This document shows, piece by piece, positions 1 to 5,979 of a DNA stretch of 5,979 bases. Positions within the stretch are counted from its first letter, which is position 1; each line of letters starts with the position of its first letter. The notes under the pieces are model-generated. The model had not been told where the DNA came from and ran no database searches. It saw nothing but the letters and a program-made list of their open reading frames with translations. Location: NCBI GenBank assembly GCA_030591305.1, contig JAUVBI010000196.1, forward strand, positions 1 to 5,979. Reading direction: 5' to 3'. The stretch is from Pseudomonadota bacterium (lineage in GTDB: Bacteria; Pseudomonadota; Gammaproteobacteria; Pseudomonadales; Halieaceae). The translations under genes were made by a program, and so were the position numbers.

Positions 1-18
1 CAACCATACTCAATTCTC

Positions 19-241
19 CTACAAGTTATACGTAAAATAGAAAGTGGAACCTTCAAATTGAAAATTGAAGGCAGCTTCTCCGTGATTTTTGTCTTTCACC
101 AGATCGACATCCACATGCTAGCGAACCGGAACCTAAATCTATACCAATTCGCTCTGTAAAGCGATACATGGTTCGTACAGGGGCATAGGTGAAGTTACCC
201 TCATAATCTTCATAGCTGGCACTCAACCTGTCAACGGTCCC
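19..241 (-). pseudogene. C-terminal remnant of an outer-membrane beta-barrel gene, frameshifted paralogue of the gene at 654-1475
   Basis: Read on the minus strand, this stretch encodes LSASYEDYEGNFTY...RTMYRFTERIGIDLG and then, in another frame, HVDVDLVKDKNHGEAAFNFQFEG...FTYNL and a TAG stop at 21-19. The two pieces align in order with the last ~70 residues of the intact barrel protein at 654-1475 (LSANYGDYEGSF..., then YVDVDL...NGEAGFDIQFSG...LSYSF). By eye about half of the positions are identical. Between the shared Leu-Gly and the Val-Asp-Val-Asp motif there are 13 nt plus one codon, where the intact gene has 6 nt plus one codon. That net +7 breaks the frame near 120-132 and leaves an in-frame TAG in the downstream frame. 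The final residue is Leu rather than the aromatic residue usual at barrel C-termini. No homology to the paralogue is seen beyond about 241, so roughly the first three quarters are gone. I judge it a dead gene fragment. Confidence 0.8.
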
Positions 242-262
242 CGTCTCAAAAATAGAAGTTGA

Positions 263-643
263 CGTGGCATTGTATTGCGCTGGAATGGCGAACACTGGAA
301 GTCATTTGGCGCCGGCACTGAACAGGATTTATACGGCGTACACGGGTCGGGGCTTAGCAAGCTCTACATAGCCGGACTTGCCGGCACCCTGATTCGTTTT
401 GAAGACAATACCTGGCATCGGGAATTCTCCGGGGTACGCAGTGACTTGCACGCCGTGGCGGGCGACGGCGACGTATTTTATGTCGTGGGCTCCAACGGTA
501 CTATCTTGTGTAACTGCGATGGAATCTGGGAACCCGAACAAAGTAATTGTGAGAATACATTACAGGCCGTTGCGGTTACGGATGGAAGTATTTATGCGGT
601 GGGCTCCGGAGGAATTGTGTTGAGGCGCAATACCGGCTTCTGA
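263..643 (+). pseudogene. 5'-truncated fragment of a beta-propeller (BNR/WD40-like repeat) protein
   Basis: The open frame begins after a TGA at 260-262 and reads RGIVLRWNGEHWKSFGAG... to a TGA at 641-643. It contains about three tandem units of ~38 residues: each opens with G-[IT]-[VLI]-[LI]-R/C-x-x-[DGN]-x-x-W, continues with a D/T-L-[YHQ]-[GA]-V turn, and ends in [YF]-x-[VA]-[GV]-x-x-G. A fourth unit starts at the C-terminus (GIVLRRN). This is the pattern of propeller-blade repeats in exported YVTN/BNR-like proteins; the exact family is not assigned. Such propellers normally have six to eight blades and a signal peptide, so most of the protein is missing. The only possible starts (for example TTG at 275) have no Shine-Dalgarno and fall inside a repeat, so I treat it as a fragment, although the remaining frame is intact. 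It runs head-on toward the barrel gene that ends at 654. Confidence 0.7.
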
Positions 644-653
644 GTTAGTTACT

Positions 654-1475
654 CTAGAAACTGTATGACAGGCTGGCCGTCGGGCCACTGAACTGAATAT
701 CGAAACCAGCTTCACCATTACTCTTGTTGTGAATCAGGTCTACATCCACATATTGATATCCGAGGCCCACACCGAAGCGCTCAGTAATGCGATACGTTGT
801 CCGGGCATGCACATAAATGAAGGAACCCTCATAATCTCCATAGTTGGCACTCAACCAGCCGACAGCTCCCGCGACAGCCCACTTCGGCGTAAATGCATAA
901 AAACCCTGGGCGCGTAAATTGGGCAGTGGCGCGAGTATATCGTCGCTGCCTTCACTGCCAGTGCGCTCTTGATCACCCACAAAGACCCTGGCCTCTATCG
1001 TGGTACTGAAATCAAACAGATGCAGACCGCCCCCCACATGAATTTCCGCCTTGTCGGTTTTGTAAACACTGTAAAGTGCCTCAAGCATATAGGTATCTAC
1101 CTTTAGGGTCGTTTTCAGGCTGGCCCCCGCTTCAAACACCACGCCGTCATATTCAAATTCACGAGCAGCTTCTATCTTTCCGGTTGTATCAAACTCATAT
1201 GCACTAACAGTAAACAACCACTTTTCGTTGAGACGGTATCGATATTCCACCATATAGCTGCTCTGGGTGTCATCAATATCCAGGTCGCCAAAGTCGATGG
1301 CCCTCTTGGACCGTCCATCCGCCTGGGCATAGAGCTCACCATCTACGCTCTCTCGGAAACCACCGATAATGAAGGTGTGCTTGTTGCTTAGCTGTGGATG
1401 TTCTGACTCTGCCTGGGCCGGTAAACCCATACCGGTTAGAACCAGGGCCACAAATATAGTCCTATAGTCTTTCAT
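654..1475 (-). CDS. Putative outer-membrane beta-barrel protein (distal gene of the operon)
   Basis: This encodes about 273 residues: a signal peptide (KDYRTIFVALVLTGMGLPAQA, likely cut before ESEHPQ) followed by alternating polar and hydrophobic strands rich in Tyr, Phe and Gly (YMVEYRYRLNEKWLFTVSAYEF, MLEALYSVY, IHVGGGLHLF, FGVGLGYQYVDVDL). It ends in LSYSF; a C-terminal Phe with alternating aromatics is the usual recognition signal for the BAM insertion machinery. The length suits an 8-12-strand barrel. No specific family, ligand or transport substrate is recognised. Two ATG codons are adjacent (1478 and 1475). I chose 1475 because the AGGGG at 1485-1481 lies 5 nt from it but only 2 nt from the first. 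The previous gene's TAG overlaps that ribosome site, implying translational coupling. A broken paralogue lies at 19-241. Confidence 0.8.
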   Translation of the reverse strand: MKDYRTIFVALVLTGMGLPAQAESEHPQLSNKHTFIIGGFRESVDGELYAQADGRSKRAIDFGDLDIDDTQSSYMVEYRYRLNEKWLFTVSAYEFDTTGKIEAAREFEYDGVVFEAGASLKTTLKVDTYMLEALYSVYKTDKAEIHVGGGLHLFDFSTTIEARVFVGDQERTGSEGSDDILAPLPNLRAQGFYAFTPKWAVAGAVGWLSANYGDYEGSFIYVHARTTYRITERFGVGLGYQYVDVDLIHNKSNGEAGFDIQFSGPTASLSYSF

Positions 1476-1480
1476 CATTT

Positions 1481-1485
1481 CCCCT
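1481..1485 (-). promoter_or_regulatory. Shine-Dalgarno overlapping the preceding stop codon
   Basis: Minus-strand TAGGGGAAATGATG: the stop codon of the upstream gene (1486-1484) supplies the first bases of the AGGGG. Spacing is 2 nt to the first ATG and 5 nt to the second, which favours the second as start and suggests coupled translation. Confidence 0.55.
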
Positions 1486-2275
1486 AAAAATAGAAATTTA
1501 CACCCAGCAAGGGCCCTTGCTGGTCGCCATCAAAAAAGTAGGTTTGTGTTGAGGCTTTACCATTGTGGAAATCGATTTCGATATATCGGTAACCAACGAA
1601 AAACGAACCCCATTCCCGGAATCGGTAGTCGAACACACCCAGGACATTAAAAGATTTGTTATCGGAGCTTTTGTAGCCCATATCTGCGTTTGCCACCAGG
1701 CGCCAGCTCTGGGAAAGTTTTGTCGTCACACCCACACCGCCAAAGCCATGCCACCAGTCGTCACCACCGGAAACTTTGAGCTCTTTTCCCAATGGACCCT
1801 GGCCGGCAATTTTGACGTCAATGTCCTGGTCGAAACCACGAATACCACCGAATACCCGCCACTGGGTAGAGCCTGTATTCGCCACCACGTAGCGTACACC
1901 TGCCTCCCACAGTACATCCTTGAAGTCGACACTTACCTCTACGGGAATGGGCCCAATATGCACGTCAACACCGGGGTCCAGTTTGGCATAGTTATACTCT
2001 GCAAAAAACGATAAATCACCCTGGGTGGCTTCCATATGGATAGCAAAAGCCCCGTCCAGGTTCTCAAGGATGTCGTCTTTGAAATCCAGGTCCAGCTCCG
2101 ATTCAGCTGGGCCAAGCCCGGATGTCCCTTGAACGCTCTTTCCCCAGACAAAGAGCGGGGCAACGGAATACTCCCAGCCGCCGGGGTTCTCCGCTGCTGC
2201 ATGACCGGATGCCAGACCTGCGCAGATTGCACATGCAGCAACACCAAGTTTTCGTAACACATTAATATTATTCAC
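1484..2275 (-). CDS. Putative outer-membrane beta-barrel protein (middle gene of the operon)
   Basis: This encodes 263 residues. A signal peptide (LRKLGVAACAICAGLASGHAAA, likely cut before ENPGG) leads into a mature part starting WEYSVAPLFVWGKSVQGT, followed by an acidic segment (ESELDLDFKDDILENLDGAF). Amphipathic strands then alternate with Gly/Asp turns (FFAEYNYAKL, VLWEAGVRYVV, WRVFGGIRGF, FGGVGVTTKL, WGSFFVGYRYIEIDF). It ends GPLLGVNFYF, with the terminal Phe expected of BAM substrates. The N-terminal WxYxVAPxxW, the 'D-F-x-D-I-L-x-N-L-D' stretch and the C-terminal GPLLG resemble a widespread but uncharacterised family of proteobacterial outer-membrane proteins; this is recalled rather than searched. 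Translation starts at GTG (2275-2273), supported by GGAG at 2284-2281 with 5-nt spacing; another GTG at 2263 is worse placed. It sits 14 nt after the preceding gene and overlaps the next gene's ribosome site, so co-transcription is likely. Confidence 0.8.
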   Translation of the reverse strand: MNNINVLRKLGVAACAICAGLASGHAAAENPGGWEYSVAPLFVWGKSVQGTSGLGPAESELDLDFKDDILENLDGAFAIHMEATQGDLSFFAEYNYAKLDPGVDVHIGPIPVEVSVDFKDVLWEAGVRYVVANTGSTQWRVFGGIRGFDQDIDVKIAGQGPLGKELKVSGGDDWWHGFGGVGVTTKLSQSWRLVANADMGYKSSDNKSFNVLGVFDYRFREWGSFFVGYRYIEIDFHNGKASTQTYFFDGDQQGPLLGVNFYF

Positions 2276-2289
2276 AAAGACTCCAAATT

Positions 2290-2850
2290 CTAGCTACTGA
2301 ACGGTTGCTGCAGGCGAAAATCGAGCAGTGAACCCGAAGGTATGGTCGCCGCATTACCTCTACTGAGCAAAGACACACCCAGGCCAACTTTCGCGCCATC
2401 CTTGGCGCCCTTACTACCGTTTATCAAACCACCGATAGCGGCTGAACGTGCAGTGGTACCCGCTGTTTTCCCCGCCGTATTAGCTGACTCGCCGCCCACT
2501 TCATTGGTCACAATTGGCTTCATTTGATTGTTAATCATAATGTCAGTCATGGTAAACCTGAGGCTGGCTGTGCCAGACGCACGCCGGGACTTCTTGGCCT
2601 GGGTGACGATGCCGTAGACTGTACTGCCTCTGGGCGCGACGACCTGCCCATCGGCGACCAGGTCTGCCTCCAGCCTGGCAGTGAATCTATAACCCGAACT
2701 AATCTGGTCGGTGCTGAGCGTCTGGCTGGTTCTTACCAGGAAGCTGGTACCGGCCGGAACGGTTACTGCGGCTAAAATACTCTGGCTGGCAAATACGGAA
2801 ATAACGAAGCCACAAAACACTGCCCACTGTTTAATTCTCGAGTTTATCAT
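2290..2850 (-). CDS. Exported glycine-zipper protein, function unknown (first gene of the operon)
   Basis: This encodes 186 residues. A signal peptide (about residues 1-27, ending SQSILA) is followed by a beta-rich domain: VTVPAGTSFLVRTSQTLST (29-47), then GYRFTARLEADLV...GQVVAPRGSTVYGIV (53-82). After that come a basic KKSRR stretch, a polar strand, and a Gly/Ala/Ser-rich helix-like segment (about 136-160) with GxxxG spacing (G141/G145 and G148/G152/G156), typical of glycine zippers that insert in or pack against membranes. The end, IPSGSLLDFRLQQPF, repeats the opening VPAGTSFLVRTSQTL motif. There is no lipobox Cys after the signal peptide, so it is probably periplasmic or outer-membrane associated. 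The frame can be extended to a TTG at 2862, but GGAG at 2860-2857 lies 6 nt before the ATG at 2850, so that start is preferred. Function cannot be assigned. As the first gene of the leftward operon, it opens onto the region shared with the efflux genes. Confidence 0.75.
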   Translation of the reverse strand: MINSRIKQWAVFCGFVISVFASQSILAAVTVPAGTSFLVRTSQTLSTDQISSGYRFTARLEADLVADGQVVAPRGSTVYGIVTQAKKSRRASGTASLRFTMTDIMINNQMKPIVTNEVGGESANTAGKTAGTTARSAAIGGLINGSKGAKDGAKVGLGVSLLSRGNAATIPSGSLLDFRLQQPFSS

Positions 2851-2946
2851 CCATTTCTCCAAGCAGAGTTGATTAACTGTATACTATACGTCCTTTTTAT
2901 TTCCCCCGTGCAAATTTTTTGTCGCAAAACTGATACCTCTTCGCCC
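2851..2946. promoter_or_regulatory. Divergent intergenic region with a palindromic -10-like element
   Basis: This 96-bp AT-rich gap must hold the start signals of both the leftward operon and the rightward efflux operon, unless transcripts enter from further away. At 2879-2889 is the palindrome GTATA-C-TATAC, which contains TATACT on the plus strand (2880-2885) and TATAGT on the minus strand (2888-2883), each one mismatch from a sigma-70 -10 box. A possible minus-strand -35 (TTGCAC, 2913-2908) is only half matched and spaced 19 nt away; I see no good plus-strand -35. Runs of T (about 2893-2899 and 2914-2920) add AT-richness. The promoter assignment is tentative. Confidence 0.35.
2857..2860 (-). 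promoter_or_regulatory. Shine-Dalgarno deciding the start of the glycine-zipper gene
   Basis: Minus-strand GGAG followed by 6 nt and ATG at 2850-2848. It falls inside the longer reading from the TTG at 2862, which argues against that longer start. Confidence 0.6.
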
Positions 2947-4035
2947 ATGAAAAACCTGATTTTAAAACTCACAATGCCATTTATTATCGTTCTCATCGCA
3001 CTGGCGCTTTCCTGGGCGATGATCAGCTCACGGGCGGAACTGCCACGCAGGGAAACTGCCAACGCGGCGCCCCAGGTAGAGGTTTTGCGGATTGAGCCGG
3101 CAAACTTAAGCATTAACATTCGCTCCCAGGGCACAGTAAAAGCCATGCAGGAAATTGACCTGGTCAGCGAAGTGTCTGGCCGGGTTATCTCCGTCTCTCC
3201 TCAATTTGTTGCCGGCGGCCAGGTAGTTGCCGGAGCCATCCTGTTGCAAATTGATCCCATCGACTATGAAGCTGCCATTGCCGACGCACACGCGGCACTG
3301 GCGGGGGCAGAACTTCGATTATCGGAAGTCAAAGTGGTAATAATGCGCGCCGCCATCGACGAGGCAGAGGCCACCGTCAGGGCAAAGGAAGCTCGCCTGC
3401 GGCAGGCCCTGGCAGATCTTGAGAACACCAAAATAAAAGCGCCATTTGATGCCATTATAGACGCCAAGCAGGTAGACCTGGGCCAGTATGTGACAGCGGG
3501 GCTGCCACTGATGCGCCTGCTGGGTACTGATATTGCCGAGGTCAGGCTGCCCATTCTGGCTTCGGATATTCCCTTTCTCCAGTCAGATCAACTCGTCGAG
3601 GGCAAGTCGCCCGGCGTTCTTTTCACCACCGTTCGCGGCAACACAGAACTGCGCTGGAAAGGCCATATAGCCCGGCTGGAAAAACGAGTAGACAAGCAGA
3701 CCCGTGTGTTCCACCTGGTAGCTGAAGTGAATGAACCCTATAACAGTGAACTTCACTCGGTGTTATTTTCCGTCGGATTATTTGTAGATGCCACGATTGA
3801 GGGCGTCGATATTCCAGACGCCGTGCTCATCCCGCGGTCGGCCCTGCACAATGGTAGCTTCGTGTTCCTGATCGAGGATGGCCGCCTAAAGAAGCGCGAC
3901 GTAACGGTATTGAGACGCGAGCAGGACAGCCTCATTATCGAGGAGGGGCTTGTCCGGGGTGATGTTCTGGTACTGTCGCGCCTGGACCTGATGGTAGAGG
4001 GTATGGTCGTCTCCCTAGCGGCACCTGAGGAATAA
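2947..4035 (+). CDS. Periplasmic adaptor (membrane fusion) subunit of an RND efflux pump
   Basis: This encodes 362 residues of the HlyD/AcrA-type adaptor family, which links an inner-membrane RND permease to an outer-membrane channel. Residues 5-26 form a hydrophobic N-terminal anchor or signal with no lipobox Cys. The two halves of the lipoyl (barrel-sandwich) domain are about 66-104 (DLVSEVSGRVISV...GGQVVAGAILLQIDP) and 163-200 (IKAPFDAIIDAKQVDLGQYVTAGLPLMRLL). Between them lies an alpha-hairpin (about 106-162), which looks short. A beta-barrel domain (about 203-290) and a membrane-proximal domain (about 295-360, with the family's IPRSAL and GxxVxxxR elements) follow. The ATG at 2947 was chosen because it begins a standard anchor; the frame stays open back to a TTG at 2869, but that extension (INCILYVLF...) is atypical. 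No clear Shine-Dalgarno precedes 2947. The permease gene starts 3 nt after the stop. Substrate is unknown. Confidence 0.9.
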   Translation: MKNLILKLTMPFIIVLIALALSWAMISSRAELPRRETANAAPQVEVLRIEPANLSINIRSQGTVKAMQEIDLVSEVSGRVISVSPQFVAGGQVVAGAILLQIDPIDYEAAIADAHAALAGAELRLSEVKVVIMRAAIDEAEATVRAKEARLRQALADLENTKIKAPFDAIIDAKQVDLGQYVTAGLPLMRLLGTDIAEVRLPILASDIPFLQSDQLVEGKSPGVLFTTVRGNTELRWKGHIARLEKRVDKQTRVFHLVAEVNEPYNSELHSVLFSVGLFVDATIEGVDIPDAVLIPRSALHNGSFVFLIEDGRLKKRDVTVLRREQDSLIIEEGLVRGDVLVLSRLDLMVEGMVVSLAAPEE

Positions 4036-4038
4036 ACC

Positions 4039-5979
4039 ATGCAGCAACGCGGTGTAATTGCATGGATGGCCAATAACCCGATTGCGGCCAACCTTCTAAT
4101 GATTTTAGTGATGTTCTCAGGGTTTATCTCCCTGGGCAACATCCCCAAAGAAACCTTCCCCAGCTTTCCTTCCGATACGCTGACCATCACAGTGCCCTAT
4201 CCCGGCAGCTCAGCGGAAGAGGTTGAAGAAGGCATTGTTATCAAAATCGAGGAGGAAATTCTCGGCATTGAGGGCATTGATGAAGTCAGCTCCCTGTCAA
4301 AGGATGGCCTGGGTGTTGTCACCGTGCAGCTTAAAACCGGAATACCCATGGCCAAGGCATTAAGCCAGGTCAAGGTTCGGGTGGATGGTATTTCGGCCTT
4401 TCCACTCAACGCCGAGCCCGCTATTGTCGAAGAGGTTCTGTCCAGCAACCGTGCCCTGCAACTGAGCATTTACGGTACGCTCAGCGAACGCCAGCTGAAG
4501 GAGCTGGCCGAGGAAATGCGCAACGAAATTCTGCTGCTTCCCGAGATCACCCAGGTCAGCATCATTGGCGCACGCGACTACGAAATCTCCATTGAGGTTT
4601 CCGACAAGGCCCTGCGCCGATACGGCTTACATTTTGACGACATCGTCAATGCGGTGCGCAATCAATCTCGAGATTTACCGGGCGGCAAGCTGCGAACAGA
4701 ACAGGGAACAATTTCCCTGCGCTCGGTGGGCCAGGCCTATACCGGTGATGAATTCGCCGCGCTGGTGGTTGTCAGCAGGCCGGACGGCACCCGCATCACC
4801 CTGGCGGACGTGGCCACCGTCAGGGACGCTTTCGAGGACCAGCCTATTCTCAGCAGGCTCAATTCAAAACCCAGTGTGTCTCTATTCGTAGAGCAGGTAC
4901 GCAGCCAGAATATACTTAAAATTACCGACCAACTGCAAAACTACGCGCAGCAGAAGCGGCAACAACTCCCACCGGGTGTGGAGCTGACAACCTGGCTGGA
5001 CGCCAGCCAGATTCTTCGCGGTCGCATCAACCTATTGCTGAAAAGTGCCGCCCAGGGAGGCTTACTGGTAGTTTTAACCCTGGCCCTGTTCCTGGATTTG
5101 TCCCTGGCTTTCTGGGTCATTATTGGCGTGCCATTTTCCATTCTTGGCACGCTGCTAGGCATCAATATGCTGGGCCTGGATGTCTCTATTAATGTACTTA
5201 CTACCTTCGGATTTCTTCTCGTGCTGGGAATTCTGGTGGACGACGGAATTGTCACGGCGGAGAGCGCCTATGCGCAGGTTGAGGCAGATGGAGAGGGTGT
5301 CGACAGCGTTATCCGCGGCGTGCAGCGCGTTGCCGTGCCGACAATATATGGTGTGCTCACCACTATTATCGCCTTTACCCCGCTGCTATTTCTTACCGAG
5401 GGCTTTGCCCGGGCGCTGGGCCAAATTGCGCCCATCGTCATGTTATGCCTGATGTTTTCCCTGATAGAAACAAAGTTGATTCTACCGGCGCACCTGCGCC
5501 ACACCGTCATCAACAGGGAGGAAAAGAGGCAATGGGCCGTTTTACGGGGCATTAAGTCTGTGCAGCGCTGGTTCGCCAATGCCCTGAAAGTTTTTTCCGA
5601 AACCTATTACAAGCGCACTTTGGCCGTCGCCATCAAACAACGCTACACCACAATGGCCTGCTTCACCGCAATTTTAATTCTGGTCATTGCCCTGTTGCCC
5701 GCCGGCCTGTTGCGCTTTGTATTTTTCCCCAATGTCCCCTCAGACATTATCCGTATAAATCTGGAAATGCCTCCGGGGACGGCCTACCAAACCACCCATG
5801 ACTACGCGCTGCGCATCGAGCAGGCTGCACTGTTTATGGACGACCGCTACAGGAAACAAACCGGCATCACCACCGGCGGTGTAAAGGAACTAATGACCCT
5901 GTCCGCCACAGACACCTCAGCCGTTATTACCATTGAACTTGTCGACAGTACCGAGCGCAACATCACCTCAGTGGTCATG
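4039..5979 (+). CDS. RND efflux permease (HAE1/AcrB-type), 3' end beyond the window
   Basis: The frame is open from ATG 4039 to the window edge (647 codons, no stop); family members usually have about 1,020-1,050 residues, so roughly 60% is present. This is the inner-membrane proton/drug antiporter of a tripartite pump. TM1 is at about 14-33, followed by the porter-domain opening NIPKETFPSFPSDTLTITVPYPGSSAEEVEEGI. TM2 to TM6 lie at about 340-356, 358-375, 387-408, 435-453 and 462-482, and TM7 at about 539-557. TM4 carries the proton-relay pair D401-D402 in GILVDDGIV, equivalent to AcrB D407/D408; the TM10 Lys partner is outside the window. ETKLILPAHL closes TM6, and the second periplasmic half begins FFPNVPSDIIRINLEMPPGTAYQTT, a normal RND pattern. 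GAGGA at 4027-4031, inside the adaptor gene's end, lies 7 nt before the ATG, so the two genes are co-transcribed and probably coupled. No frameshift is seen. Substrate cannot be inferred. Confidence 0.95.
   Translation, partial: MQQRGVIAWMANNPIAANLLMILVMFSGFISLGNIPKETFPSFPSDTLTITVPYPGSSAEEVEEGIVIKIEEEILGIEGIDEVSSLSKDGLGVVTVQLKTGIPMAKALSQVKVRVDGISAFPLNAEPAIVEEVLSSNRALQLSIYGTLSERQLKELAEEMRNEILLLPEITQVSIIGARDYEISIEVSDKALRRYGLHFDDIVNAVRNQSRDLPGGKLRTEQGTISLRSVGQAYTGDEFAALVVVSRPDGTRITLADVATVRDAFEDQPILSRLNSKPSVSLFVEQVRSQNILKITDQLQNYAQQKRQQLPPGVELTTWLDASQILRGRINLLLKSAAQGGLLVVLTLALFLDLSLAFWVIIGVPFSILGTLLGINMLGLDVSINVLTTFGFLLVLGILVDDGIVTAESAYAQVEADGEGVDSVIRGVQRVAVPTIYGVLTTIIAFTPLLFLTEGFARALGQIAPIVMLCLMFSLIETKLILPAHLRHTVINREEKRQWAVLRGIKSVQRWFANALKVFSETYYKRTLAVAIKQRYTTMACFTAILILVIALLPAGLLRFVFFPNVPSDIIRINLEMPPGTAYQTTHDYALRIEQAALFMDDRYRKQTGITTGGVKELMTLSATDTSAVITIELVDSTERNITSVVM

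Noticed and set aside
109..132. Programmed frameshift joining the two halves of the barrel remnant
   Set aside because: There is no slippery heptamer or downstream structure that I can see, and the 5' three quarters of the gene are missing, so decay is the simpler reading.
53..295. 80-codon minus-strand frame as a stand-alone small gene
   Set aside because: Its middle is the barrel paralogue, its start lies across the junction in propeller DNA, and its end is out-of-frame paralogue sequence. It is a chimera of debris.
644..653. Terminator between the converging propeller fragment and barrel gene
   Set aside because: Only 10 nt separate the two stops, and I see no GC-rich hairpin followed by a T run on either strand.
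1565..2014. 149-codon plus-strand open frame opposite the middle barrel gene
   Set aside because: It lies wholly antisense to a gene with a signal peptide, ribosome site and barrel pattern. Its own translation (Cys/His/Pro/Thr mix) shows no domain, and no Shine-Dalgarno supports it.
2869..2946. N-terminal extension of the adaptor from a TTG codon
   Set aside because: The extra 26 residues add Cys and aromatic residues ahead of a normal signal anchor beginning at ATG 2947, and no ribosome site precedes the TTG.
3753..4190. 145-codon minus-strand open frame across the adaptor/permease junction
   Set aside because: It is antisense to two clear RND genes, with a Ser/Arg/Thr/Ile-rich low-information translation typical of shadow frames.
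1..5979. CRISPR array, tRNA/rRNA, insertion-sequence ends or phage genes
   Set aside because: I found no regularly spaced repeats, no tRNA-like cloverleaf, no transposase or integrase motifs, and no paired terminal inverted repeats on either strand by eye.

Overview
The window looks like a chromosomal segment of a Gram-negative bacterium, most likely a gammaproteobacterium. It carries two proteins with Sec signal peptides that look like outer-membrane barrels, plus an RND efflux pair whose layout is typical of environmental and marine gammaproteobacteria. The taxonomic guess is inference; no rRNA or tRNA is present to fix it.

Left region (about 1-650): a decayed patch. On the minus strand, 19-241 is the C-terminal quarter of a barrel gene paralogous to the intact gene next door, broken by a frameshift and cut off at its 5' side. 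It abuts, head-on, a plus-strand fragment (263-643) encoding about three blades of a repeat beta-propeller protein that has lost its start. The two remnants meet within about 20 bases (242-262), marking an old rearrangement breakpoint.

Middle region (654-2850, minus strand): three closely spaced genes that read as an operon. In transcription order they are a 186-aa exported protein with a glycine-zipper segment and a duplicated V/I-P-A/S-G-T/S motif, a 263-aa putative outer-membrane barrel protein, and a 273-aa putative outer-membrane barrel protein ending in Tyr-Ser-Phe. Gaps are 14 nt and about 8 nt, and the last gene's Shine-Dalgarno overlaps the previous stop codon.

Right region (2947-5979, plus strand): divergently transcribed from a 96-bp intergenic region, a periplasmic adaptor (membrane fusion protein) is followed after 3 nt by an RND permease that runs off the window after 647 codons. 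The proton-relay Asp-Asp pair is present in the permease. No TolC-type outer-membrane channel is visible, so the pump must use one encoded elsewhere or beyond the right edge.

Taken together this is a cell-envelope locus: an efflux pump back-to-back with an operon of exported or outer-membrane proteins, flanked by gene debris. I see no CRISPR array, insertion sequence, phage gene or clear new defence system. The most unusual points are the debris junction, the shortened adaptor hairpin, and the uncharacterised three-gene envelope operon sharing an upstream region with the pump.
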